Positions 46,206-58,599 of a stretch of 64,000 nucleotides of DNA are shown here, piece by piece. Under the pieces are notes generated by a model. The model saw nothing but the letters and a program-made list of their open reading frames with translations. It did no database searches and was not told the origin of the DNA. Source of the DNA: Rhizophagus irregularis (taxonomy: Eukaryota > Glomeromycota > Glomeromycetes > Glomerales > Glomeraceae); contig NC_089429.1 of NCBI RefSeq assembly GCF_026210795.1, positions 6,481,001 through 6,545,000 on the forward strand, in the 5' to 3' direction. The position numbers were made by a program, and so were the translations under genes. Positions within the stretch are counted from its first letter, which is position 1; every line of letters starts with the position of its first letter.

Positions 46206-48100
46206 TATTTCGTTATTCCTGTTAATATAAAAAAATTTTTTTTTTTTAAAAAAAAAAAATTTCTTACATGAATATATAATTTACCAGAATTACATCACAA
46301 ACTCAGGACCTACAAAAATAAAAAAAGAAATGTTATCGTGGTTCTTAAAACAATTTTGAATCTTCATCCCAAAGAAATAAACTCACCATATACATATTAT
46401 AGTAGTCAAAAAGCTTATCTATATTTGAAGTCCTTTTGAAAAGTCAACTCCTATTAAAATAAAATAAAGTAAAATTCAAAAAAACTAACTGAAGTACCTT
46501 TCACGCTATTTCGAGTACTAGGGGGTATATATAACAAATCTGGGTCGCACAGCCATTGTACAATAACTGATAATCTAACGGTGGACTTCGCATTTCGGAA
46601 AAATTAAAAATTAATACGTTCGTCCATTTCTTTGATTAGGAATTCAGCCCTGCGTCCCGTCCATGGTTTTTTAAATATAACATTAATTATTCTTTCAATT
46701 TCAATTATAATAATTATATTCAAATTTCTATAATAGCTAATATAATTAAGACTGGATTTTTTATTTGATTTTTTTCAAAAAATCAGAATCAATTTTTTGG
46801 ATTAAATCATACCTGATGTCTCATGTGTCTCTTTAGGAAGATCATGTCTTCACTTTATCCTCAAAGTTTGATCTCTTAATATTCATCTTTAATTACACCA
46901 ATTTCCTACTTCATGCTTATCTTTGAGAAAAAAATTCTTTAATTATTGTTGTTATCCTATTAATAGAACTAATGAAAGAATGTTGTAATTATGAGTACAG
47001 TCGTGTCAGAAAATAATTCCCAACTTATAAAATTTTCTGATATTTAATGATGTGCCTTTTAAAAATCAGTTTAAAATACTAGTAATAAACGTAAATATTG
47101 TAATATTTGATATTGTCTATCATGCTTCTAATTTTTTCCTGATATATGAATAACCCTTTACTACCTGTCTACCTCATCATTCGACCAGTGAATTCATTTT
47201 TAATTATAACTTACCAGTATATTAAAGGTAAAGTTTGGAAATGTTTAAAAATTTCAAAAAACACAAAATGTACTGTCCTGTAAGACTAGTATGTTGTATA
47301 GATATCAGAAAAGTTGGTTTTATGTTTTGTATGTTACACATAAGTATTCGATAACGGGTTCGTGGCGCAGCAATTTCAAAATTTTATATAAAGGCACTTG
47401 TGACCTACATGTAATCAATCCTAAATGGTGCTTTCAAATTTTTCAATTTTATCTGATATATTAATCACGATTATTTAATTATGTTTACATTTTTTCCGCA
47501 TAATATAAAAATTTTTTGATTATTTAGTATCAAGAGTATCAAGAAAAATTAAAAATTTTATATAAAAAACTTTCATACATTATTTGTCTTTTTCATTATG
47601 TTTTTCAGTGCTTGGAAATTTTGTTGACAGACAATCTCATTTTAACAAACGTCCTATGGAATCGCGTAAAGTTCAAATTTCTCTTTTAATTTGATCCTTG
47701 TTGTCTTTAATTTGTTGATAACAATGTCTTAACTTATTAAACATTCATACCATTTTGTCCTTTCTTTTTTGATTTCCTACCAGCTTGACCATTGAATGAA
47801 TTCGTTTACCTCATCTTGAGGAAAAATGGTAAAGATCATTTCTCCTGAATATTTAGCTGATTTACAATTTTTCGTGAATGATCTACAGATTTGTACGGGC
47901 GCTTTAATAATGATCTGATGTGGCGCTTGGGTATAAATATATATTCTTTTATGGCGGAAGTGAAGAATCCTACGAATCAACAGATGCGCCAACGTTAGAT
48001 AGTACAACATTAACTAGCATAGTTATATTGGAAGCGCCTTGACACATTATCACTAGATAACCCTGTACAAAAAGTCGATCCGTTTTTTGTATTCCATCTT
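46206..48100. other. Upstream of Argonaute remnant, no clear gene
   Basis: I could not find PAZ or N-domain exons for the Argonaute. One intron/exon-like unit (TTTTTGTAG then GTCCTGAGTTTGTGATG on the minus strand) lies near 46365-46280. T12A12 is at 46236-46259. The minus frame 47777-48010 is open but unrecognised. Confidence 0.35.
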
Positions 48101-48104
48101 TTTT

Positions 48105-48237
48105 CCGTAAAAGGCTCATCTTTCCGGAATTAATAATAACCTTATATCACGAAATTTATCAAATTATTTACATTTTCCGTGAATAATATATATATATTAT
48201 ATATATTGATCCGTGAAAGGCTCACTTTTACGGAATT
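48105..48237. repeat. Short direct repeat TCCGTRAAAGGCTCAYNTTT
   Basis: TCCGTAAAAGGCTCATCTTT (near 48105) and TCCGTGAAAGGCTCACTTTT (near 48211) each end in CCGGAAT/ACGGAAT, about 106 bp apart. Confidence 0.6.
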
Positions 48238-48639
48238 TTTGCAGAAATAACGGATATAGGGTAACAGGAGGAAACCTTACATCATTATCCAAGATCCAAC
48301 ATCACTGATAATCATAATGTTATTTGCTATCCAGTTACTTTAACACATAAGGCGCGACCATTAAAGTTGAGAAACAGCAGGGTTTGATGCAATGTGCGAT
48401 TTCAGCTGCTAAAAGTATACACATTGAGGCTGATACCGATGGCGAACGGCTCATAAGTCAACACATTTAGTTTGAAGTCTTCTAATAATTTGTCACAAGG
48501 AATGAACGAAGCAGAGAATTCCTCATTGGACGATAGCGACCGTTATTGAATTGTAATCGAACGATATTTTGATTGATCGATGGATTGAAAATGATGAGCT
48601 TAAAAAGCAGCTTTTGAACACTTGAGACAACATAAAGAA

Positions 48640-49870
48640 TTAAATCGATTACGTACAATACAGATGGATCGATGGCGCACAAGGTTATTAACTCGTCTAC
48701 GGGGATGAATGATTTCTCCATACAACTTTCGCTGAGAGCGTCATTCGTCATCAACGAAACATTAGCATCACTTAAAGCCAGTTTATCCTTTTGGCCCTTG
48801 TCTACAAGAGTAGAACTTGAACTTGCAGCGATCTTTTTAACCCTGTTCTCAGCCCCGGAAAATGCAACAGTCAATATACACACGGATAGTTTAAGTGCCA
48901 TATACGGTATCATCGATTTATTGAAAAGAAGCGGGTAACCAACCGTAAATGGTTCGGAAAAAAAAAATTTATTGCTCCTTTTGAAAATTGACATGCTTAT
49001 TAGAGGAAAGAAAATTAATATTAACATGGTTAAGGTCAAATGACATAGTGGGGACGAATTGAATGATATGGCGGATGAATTGGTACATTTTGATAATAGT
49101 TTTAAAAATTCCTTTTTTAATTTACAATTTACCCTCATTTCTTTTCTTTTCCTATTGAACAGAAATTTAGAAAATTCGTCAACACCATTTGGTATAACTT
49201 AAACATTGATTGGAACATAGCCTTTGGAGTTTGGACAACACAAAGGGCTCAATGCACGTTGACGACTAAACACAGACATTGCACAATTCTTCGACTGTTG
49301 AGGACTTACTTCACTTGTATGACTGTCCAGCATTTGAACTAGCTTGGTCCCAAATTTACAGACACTCTCGAACTTTTCTTAAGGACATCCTCGCACAAAC
49401 TAATGGACGATGCAGACAAGTATCGACGTGCCATCAATCAAATTATAAGCTCGAATCATTCTTCGATTATTTTTGATTCATTTAGAAAGGACGCCTACCA
49501 TGACAATGCGACAAATTCTCATCAATACTCTAATACGAAGCCTCAAGTTATCAACTACGGAAGCCAAATTTACGTTGGTACATCTTTTAAAATATACTTT
49601 ATAGTTTTATTCAAAACTACGTATGGATATCGCGATGCGACAACATAATCAAATGGGAGACCACCCGAGGCATTCGACGCAGCGTCAAAATCGCATCTAA
49701 AGAAAGAATGCATAGAAGCAAGACAACGCTACGTACAGCTACCGTCATTCATCAACCGGACATGAATCAATCCATTGATGATATTGTGGTACTAGATGAA
49801 AAATATTTCACCGTTTCTACTTGATATATCTAAGATGGTCTGGAGTGGCGTACCGCTCAGAATAAGTAGA
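48640..49870 (+). mobile_element. LINE RNase H domain and 3' end (decayed)
   Basis: Four RNase H signatures appear in order: TDGSMAHKV (first Asp) near 48661, STRVELELAAIFL (Glu) near 48803, VNIHTDSLSAIYG (Asp) near 48870, and HSGDELNDMADELVH (last Asp) near 49037. Stops lie after LLKRSG (48936) and within VK-HSG. Downstream, TVEDLLHLYDCPAFELAWSQ and the stretch to about 49870 (WETTRGIRRSVKIASKERM) fit a LINE ORF2 C-terminus. RNase H removes RNA during retrotransposition; this copy cannot make one protein. Antisense frames here (48482-49138) are shadows. Confidence 0.65.
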
Positions 49871-50418
49871 CTAAAGACAACAACAAGATGTGGATATATC
49901 TAAGTAACTGTTATTAAGCGGAAAATGACAACATGGAAAGAGTTTACGTCGAAGCCTTATTACTGAAGACTTCGTCACCTATTTACAACACAACTATCTT
50001 TACACCAACAGACCACGATAAATCGGTCTTTAACCGATTAGCGGACTATATATAAAAAGGCGAATGGTGTTGGCGTAATTTTCTAATGCTAGTGTTAGTA
50101 AGGGTTATTAATTGGTTATAATCATTGATTTGTTCTATTAATTTTATTTTTACTTTTATTTCTATTTTAGATTTTAGTTTATTGAATTGTTATTTTTCTG
50201 ATAATCATTAGGATCCACAAATGTACAACATTTGCAGTACTATTGACTGTTATTAAAACAATGCTGGCAATACACAAAGAAAATCTCCTTCTGATGATAT
50301 TATTGATATCAACCTCTCATTAGATTGTATTAATTTAGGAAATAATACTTCAAATATCTATTAGGGAAACGGAAAAGAAAATAGAAGGAAAAATGGAATT
50401 TCTCATGGCTTTATTGAT
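49871..50418. other. Gene-free stretch
   Basis: Contains a short hairpin, AATCGGTCTTTAACCGATT, near 50020. No coding region supported. Confidence 0.35.
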
Positions 50419-51220
50419 TTGGTTGAAATGATGTTCAAAACCACAAACAACAGTCATATGGATACACTTAAGTTGTATGTCTCTAAAGATTCTAGGTTGC
50501 TGTTGCGCATTCAACTTCTAACCAGGATTCAGGTGATCCCACATTTATTATCAAGACTACTCCGAAAGACCGACAATTTAGTTATGGCTTTGTCCTTATG
50601 AAACTATCGACAGTCTAATTTCTGATGAATGTAAGAGGGCACTCTTCTTAATTACAAAGATCGCCGTAATCAATGCGCTCGCCAAAACTGTTGAAAGTTA
50701 TATTGATTACCAGATGAGCACGTGTACACCAATTTATCGCATTGGTGTAATGATATTTGACGAGTAGCTTAAAAAATATTCAACCTCAAACTGATAATCA
50801 CAATTTTTCGTAAGGGCAAAAGGTATTATTATCCGATGTATTACTATGTTGTACTGATTTATGATTTGTTTGAGAATTGTCCAACTAATCATACTTGTCT
50901 TATTTTGCAGAGGAACAAAAAGAATAGATAGAAGAGCAATGGTAAAGAAATATGGAGATATTTTTAGAGATTACGTGTCCACCGAAATTCAGAAGTTAAA
51001 AATGTGGGATTAAGTGCTAATTGGGAATTTTTTTTGAAAAAAGGTTGTATGTTATGTAAAGATTTGAAGTATATTAGTTGAAAAATTTTTTATTCACAGT
51101 ATTCACAATAGAAAATGCGTTAATTTTTTGTTATAGATGGCATAATCATTAATTTTGAGGAAGCAGCTCAAAAGAAAGTAGAGGAGATTAAAAATAAATT
51201 GAAAGAGGAGAAAAGGTAAT
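50419..51220 (+). pseudogene. Unidentified exon-like segments
   Basis: Several open pieces with low AT bias follow each other: 50419-50601 (60 residues), an overlapping frame about 50598-50767 (YETIDSLISDECKRALFLIT then AVINALAKTVESYIDYQ), 50912-51014 (RAMVKKYGDIFRDYVSTEIQ) and about 51136-51219 (INFEEAAQKKVEEIKNKLKE) preceded by TTATAG and followed by GTAATC. This looks like a decayed host gene with introns or a transposon gene. I cannot name it. Confidence 0.25.
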
Positions 51221-53890
51221 CAATAGCCCTTTCTTTACATTTGACAAAATGATCAACGCAATCATATAGGAGCTAAATAGGAATATGCATTAGATATTGA
51301 ACATATGAAAGACCGATCAACATTTTAGCAACAGATACATACAAGTGGATGCTAAAAGAAATGAGAATAACTTATCAAGCAAAGAATCGGAGCCACAGGA
51401 GAAGTTCGAATCACGGTATTTAAAATTTTCATCTTAGATTTAAGAAGCCATCGCTGTCTTCAAGCTTCCCGAGATTTAATTTTAAGCTAATTCACCGAGT
51501 TACTGCGAATTGAAGGAAAGTGATCTCAAAATATAATGAGGAAGATAGACTTGTTATGTATATTCACAGTAATTGATAATAAGAAAGAACAGATGTGAAA
51601 GAAATAATTATTTTTGAATAGTAATATGCATTAATTTCAGGAATTCAAATTAATGTATGATTATGATTGATTTAATTGGGAATGAAGAATATTTTAAAAT
51701 AAAATTTCTTTATTAAAATAGATCTTAAAACTTTATAGATTTGAACATAAAAGAGCATCATCTGATGATGGGCTCAGAAAAAAATTATAGTAGAAAAATG
51801 AACAGTGACGACAAAAAAAATTCATTCACGTGATCGAGTTACAAAAATATTATACATTTATGTTCAAATAAAATTGCAAAATTATACTAAAAATATTTTA
51901 TTTTAGAAAAATCACAACTTTTAATTAAACACGTGATTTAGAAAATAAGCCTATTGTATTTGTGTGTGACCATAATAAAAATCAAATAATCTGAAACATA
52001 AAAATAAAATAATAAAAATCAAATAAAAAATAAAATGTGTAACCAAAATTAATATTGTTTCTTATTGTTACAGAAAAAATATTTTTTGGAAATGATTTAT
52101 TATATCTGGAACAATACAATCAGAATAAAAATTTCCCAGAAGCTATTATGTACTAAATTCTATTTAGAATTTCTTTCTGTTTACCCGGACCGATTTATTC
52201 TTTATTTATTTATTTTTTTTTGACCATTTTAATCATTATTAAAAAAATTACGTACTATAAGCCCTCCTTCCTGGTTTCAACTCTTTTTCACAAGGGAATT
52301 TCTAAAAATGGAAAGTAAAGAAGAAAAAAATGCTTTATCTAAAATTTTTTTTTTTTTTAAAAAAAAACAAGGTTTCTTATCAAAAAGAAAAAAAAAATTT
52401 TTTTTTATTATAAAATGATGAAATGATTGTTGATTTCTTTTAAAAATGGATTCATTCAAACTTTGTTTAAGCAGCTACAGCAGATATTTTCGGATCTAAT
52501 TTCTCAAAAAAAAGAAAAACCTACCGAATGCATGGGCGTCAAAACGGATCTAAATCCGAATTCCGAATAGTTCCTGTTTTTAATTCCGAATTCCCCGAAT
52601 CGTTCCTGTTTTTAATTCCAAATTCCGAATACTTCCTGTCACTTATCACTTAAAAAAATCTTTGTCATCAAAAATTCGCCAATTCATTTTTTTTTTTCAA
52701 TTAGTTGATCATAGCAGAATAACAATAAACCATGAATATTATGAATAATAGAAATTTTTTATCGTTGTAATAATAAATAATTGATATCGTTAATTAAAAC
52801 ATTTATTTTTTTTGGTTTTTTATCAAAATTCTGCGATTCAAACGCATAAATGATTCATTAAGATAAATATTTGCAAATAGATTCACATAAAATTTATTAC
52901 GTTAATATTATTTACATTATATTGTTTATAATATATTATTAAGAAAACGATAAAAAAAACATCACGTCATATAAAAGTAAAAAATAATCGAATGATCATT
53001 TTCGAAAAAATTGTTTGAGAAAAATACGAAATCGAAAAATTATAACATCAATTTAAGAAAAAAATAATAAATCGAAATATTTAACTATCGAAATAATTCT
53101 GTCTTACTCAATTTTTAAGTTGAGTATTTCGTTTTTTCGTCATATAATCGATAAAGTTATTAACTAATCTACTATCCTTTTTTTTTTTTAAAAAAAAAAT
53201 TTTATATGCTTGGATCACTGGTAAAGAAATGTGAGAGTAAAATAAGAATTACGATATCATAATTATTAAAATCATTAAACCAATACTTACACCAAGTCTC
53301 GTCTTTAAATTAAAATCGGATAAAAGGAATGTGTTTTAGTTGGAAGCGTCTGTAAATAAAAAAAATATATATATATATTTTTTAGAAACCTTGATAAATT
53401 ATTATCAGTTATTATTATTATTTATTGTTTGTTTTACGCTTTTACCTGTGGCTTAATTAAAATTTCATCATTTATTACGTCTCATATAGCTAAAAAATCG
53501 AAAGCGTTGGTACTTGGTACGAACGATTTGAACGGAGTAGCTTTATATATATATAAACACTCTGTATGCTGATGTGATAAGTGAATGCAATAGATTATAC
53601 TGTATATACTGTATATACTTTAACAGTTAATTGATTATCGTATCATCCGAAATACAGTATATAATATACAGTATACATTTTTTTAATATACATTTTTTTT
53701 TTTTAATAAAATACAAAATCTTTAGATGAAATTTTCAACTTGAACATATCATTTAATTGAGGTCGTTAGATATGTCTTTTGTTTTTCTCGTTATATAATA
53801 TCAAATTTAAAGTTAATGGATTAAATTTATCCAAGTTCCAAGTTATTGGAATTAAATAAAACGAAAAAAAACAAAAAAAAAAACGAAAAG
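51221..53890. other. Gene-free AT-rich DNA
   Basis: No gene. Repeated AATTCCGAATTCC phrases near 52548-52640 suggest a decayed MITE. T/A palindromic tracts lie at 52335-52357 and 53178-53199. Confidence 0.45.
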
Positions 53891-54058
53891 AACGCCCTCT
53901 GGAATGTCACATATGTCCTCTGGCATGTCATAAAAATCCTCTGGAATGTCACAAATGCACAAAAAAAATAGTCACATATATTCGCGGTACAATCATTAAA
54001 CTATAAATTTTTTTTTTTTTGTATGCACAAAATATAGTCACATTTATTCGCGGTACAT
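53891..54058. repeat. Two interleaved short repeats
   Basis: CCTCTGGAATGTCACA or a close variant occurs three times (about 53896, 53917, 53938), and ATAGTCACATWTATTCGCGG occurs twice (about 53969 and 54034), both within 170 bp. Confidence 0.75.
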
Positions 54059-54547
54059 CGCATTTATTAATTTACACTATAATTTTTTTACAGAAAAAAA
54101 CGCCAAGAAAAAAACGCTATCCTACTTTAGAAATAAAAGTTTTTTATATAGTATATAATAATTAATTATTTAACGCGAATTCTTTTGTTTAACTTTTTTA
54201 ATCATTGACTTTCTATCATATGTAAAGATCATATCATTCATATGTATAAAAGTTCTTATCAATAATTTAAAATTATTAATTGTAACTAATTAAAAATTTG
54301 TACTTTGTACATGTCTTTTCCTTTATCAATCTAAAAAAAAATATGAGTTTTAATAAAGAACTCACGGCGGAAATTCCAAAATAACAATTCTGATAAGCAA
54401 AAGCAGATTAAACCAGTTTCATATATCATATACTGTAACAAAGTTTCATACATACTCAAATACTGCATCAATTTTCAAGAGATAATCTAATATGTACAAT
54501 ACAGAGATATCATACAAAAGAGACTTACAACGGAAGAACAAAATAAG

Positions 54548-54696
54548 TTAATTCATTGAGAAAATAATAAAGAACAATTCATTGAGAAAATAATAAACAA
54601 TACATTGAGGAAATAATAAACAATACATTGAGAAAATAATAAAGAACAATCCATTGAGAAAATAATAAAGAACAATTCATTGAGAAAATAATAAAG
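54548..54696. repeat. Minisatellite, six 23-26 bp units
   Basis: Tandem units of AAYAATYCATTGAGAAAATA plus ATAAAG/C. The middle units lack three bases (23 bp) while the outer ones are 26 bp. The antisense open frame of 72 codons here is a by-product. Confidence 0.9.
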
Positions 54697-57600
54697 AATT
54701 TCGTAGGAATAAGATTCCCGAATCCCGATAAGTAAAGTTACTATTGAAGAGATTATTCGGAATGTAACCAATTACATTAGAAGCGAACACCATATCAACG
54801 AATTAGATGAAATATCGGTCAATACAAGACTACATCAAATCATTATCTCACTATTGGGCTGTTTTTTTTTTATAAGTGTTTAATTTTTTAAATAATTAAC
54901 GTGTTTATAGCCAATATTACCCTTTTTATGTCATTTATTACGATAATTTCTTTAAATTTACCCATGTTAATTACCGACAAATAGAAATGCTTAGTAAATA
55001 GAAAACATAAAACGGATCTACGTAATTACCTTTTTGAGGTATTAACCATTAAAAACAAACGTGATAAATCATTAAGAAAAAATGTAACACAAAAATTCTC
55101 CATAATAAAATGCTTATATCTTTTATTTTTAATGAAAATAATGTTATACATTGACAGAAAAAAGTTATTTATTATTAATTCATTTTATTTATTAAAAAAA
55201 AATTAATAAAAAATTTATCTTAATGAGGCATAATTTTATAAATAAGCGGAGGCAATAAAACAATAAAACGAGTACGGGAGTAATAATAATAATTCGGATG
55301 TTGAATAAAATCATCTGTTATAGGCTATTGGAATTGATTTATGAATTTATAAATTAAAAATTAATCAAACATCTTTACTTTTAATATAAAAAAAAATGAT
55401 AAAAATTTTCTAGAATTACCATAGGTAAGAAAAAAATTAACGATTTTGTAAGTAATTTTACGTATACAGGGTGGAAAACCTAAGAAAATTAATTGAATTA
55501 TTACAAATATTATAAAGGAGAAAAAATAGTAAAATACATTCGAAAATTAAAATAGTCACTTACGATCGATGAAATTTTAAACGAAATACGAATAACGATG
55601 GTACTTGTAATTAATTAATTACAAGGACAATTTTCTCTTTAAAAAATAGCAGTCCATATTTATATAAAATTTGGTGATGTCTGTACATAAAGTTGGTATA
55701 ATAAATATCACAAAAAGTGATTATTCAGATTTCAGATGATGCATTTGGATACACGCAGGTAAACTATTTTGATAAGTTCCCGTCTTATCAAAATCCTTTA
55801 TGCAATTTTATGCATGATCTACATGCAAATACTGTATATGCAGGTCAATGTTAAACACGAAATTAAAATACTTTTTTAAAAAGTGTAAATATTAATTTAT
55901 TACAATTTCTTGAAAATATTTCACGATAAGTCAAATGAACTTTAACTGAAAATGATTAATTATTAAAATTATTTGAAATTTATTAAAATTTTAAGTCATG
56001 AATGAATACACAAAAATTAAAATAAAAAGTAATAGATATAAACTTTGCATTTCTATATATAAAATATCACTAATAAGTTCATCGTAAGAGTAAACTATCA
56101 GAATCTCATTTCATTTATATCTACAATTTATTATATTTAAGATTTTCCCTCCTTGTTGCTGTTGTTTGTAATACTTTAATAAACAAAAATAAGGAGGAAT
56201 GATGGTTTATTCCTCCTTATTTATTTATTTGTTTATTTAAAAAGTTCACTGAATTTTTCTATGTTTTCTCGTGATCAATCTACTCACGTGATCAACCACA
56301 AGAGAAACCAATCAGATGTTTTTCGCTTTAGAAAAATGTTCATTGACAGAAAATAAAATAAAAAAAATAAAATAAAATAATAATAAAGTTCTGTCCTTGG
56401 ATATAATAATAATTGGATTTAATTAAGGGAACTATAAATAAGAAATATTGTCCTTTATCCTGATCGAGACAATAATTCTTGTAAAATAAAATTATTTTAA
56501 TTTGGCTTCTTCGTGGACAATAATTCATGTTCTGAAGCGAACTTTAAAAGTATCTAATTCACCATACATTTCAGTAATTCAGTAAGTAATAGTATAAGTG
56601 AATGTGTCACAAATATTAAGGAAAGTTTTTTTTGAAATATATATAAAACAATCATAGGATGAAACTGTGAAGATTAAATGCTTATATGTTTTGATAATTT
56701 AATAAGCATTTAAGCGTTTAGAAAGAATTAATTTTTTATGTAAATATTTTAGTTTAGATATGAGAATTAGAATTAGAATTTGATATTTTGTTTTTGTTTT
56801 TGTTTTTTTTAAAATAAAACTTTTATTAAAAAATTTCGTTAGAAACTTTAAATTAAAGCCTTTTTATAAGAAAATAAACATATTATATAATTCATTTGGG
56901 ATGCTAAATAATAGAATTGTTTCAAAATCTTTATTAAAATGACGAATTTACTAACTATAGCGTATAATCATTAAAAGTATAATAACAAATTAAAATATTG
57001 AGATCATTATTCACTATTAAGAAAAAAAATATATATGATAACACAATATTATATAAAATTTAGGAATGAAAGGAAATCCTTAATGGCATTTTTGCCTGGA
57101 TCGGTTTGTGTAACATTAGAATTTATTTTTAGCACGCAACATTAATTAAAAACTCCAGATGTAGGTTAACTATAATTGATTTATTGATTTTCCAAAAATA
57201 AATATCAAAGAAAAAAAAGTCTTGTAGAAAAAAAGAAAAATGCATGGTGTATTATGACTCATTCTTTTTTATTTTTTGCGTATCGTAATATCTTTTAAAT
57301 TTTATAAATGTAAATAACCAATAAGGTAAAATATTTCCTGTTTAATGCTCATTAAAGATTTCAACTTTAAAAATATGTATATTTTTTTTGTTCTCATGAG
57401 TATGATTGTGCATAATCAATAAATATTGAATGCAAGTATCAAATTTAGTATTTCATTTACTTCCCAGTCATTCCATTAAACATGATGAAACGACTCTTAA
57501 ATGTACTTTCAATTTTTATAAAACTCTATCAAATTTTTATCTCATTCAAATGGGCTTTTATTCGGTATATTCATAACCTGATATGACAATAACGAATTAC

Positions 57601-58599
57601 TTATTACAGTAACAAAAACAGATAATATCGTGTCATATCTTCACGTGCTAAATTTCACGTGATATAAGAATAATTGAAACTCACAGTAGGTTTCGTCTCA
57701 AATTTATTGCTAAAAAATAAAACTACAGCGTCGGTTTGTCACATGGCACGTATATTAATTTTAATTGGTAGAGAATTAATTTTTGATAATAAATAAATTT
57801 TGGTTTAGATTAAGATTCCCTGATCATTGCCCCATGAAATAATTTATTTTTTTTTGTCTCAAACTCCGGTTCTACTTTGATTTTCTTTATCATTTACTAA
57901 TTAATAAAGTATTACGTTTATCAGCAAAAAAATTATTTCTTTGTCTGTTATATAGTTTATACAAATCAATATAAATTAAAAGATGGCGTGATTGGGGAGA
58001 TAAAGCATGCAAGGAAACTGAGGAGATCTAAATCGGGAAAAAAGAACGAAAATACTTGCACGAATTTTCTAGATATTTCTTGTTTCTCCATACGTACGTT
58101 ATTATTATTATTATATTAATTAATTAGTCATATAAGCTAATTTATTTAAAGCCCCTTTCACTTTCCTTTTTTTTAAAAAAATTCTCACAATAAATAAATA
58201 CATAAATGGTTTCATTAGCGTTACGATTACAACGGAAATTTATCCTTTTTTGATAGGACATTCCGATGACCATTTTGTAAAAAAAAAAAGTATATATATA
58301 TTTTGGTTTATACAGCCATTTCGGTTCCAAATATTTATATTATTATTTATGATGAACTAAGATTTTTATGATAAACTAATGAAATAATAAGGTTCCTTTT
58401 TTTTGTTTATGATGAAAGAGAAAAAGTAACGTCCTATCGTTATTGCCGTTATTGTAAAATTTTATTTTTTTAAAAAAAAAACGGGCAAAATGTATATATT
58501 TTTTTTTATCCTTTCTCTTTAAACCCTTCCTCAATTAAAAAACAAAAAACAAAAAATACCTTTCATTTTACCTAAAAATTTTAATTTTTTTTTTTTAAA
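54697..58599. other. Gene-free AT-rich DNA with palindromes
   Basis: No gene found. Notable sites: a 22-base perfect palindrome centred on TTAATTAA at 55604-55625; a solitary mariner-like end, TACAGGGTGGAAAACC, at 55465; a third copy of the TTTTAAGTCATGAATGAATA motif at 55989; and a 12-bp stem, ATAAGGAGGAAT/ATTCCTCCTTAT, with an 8-base loop at 56189-56220. T7A10 lies at 58465-58481. Confidence 0.5.

Noticed and set aside
48482-49138. 218-codon minus-strand frame
   Set aside because: It is longer than its surroundings but antisense to RNase H sequence with four conserved motifs, so it is a shadow.
54553-54771. 72-codon minus-strand frame with repeated LLFSQ
   Set aside because: It is a translation of the minisatellite.
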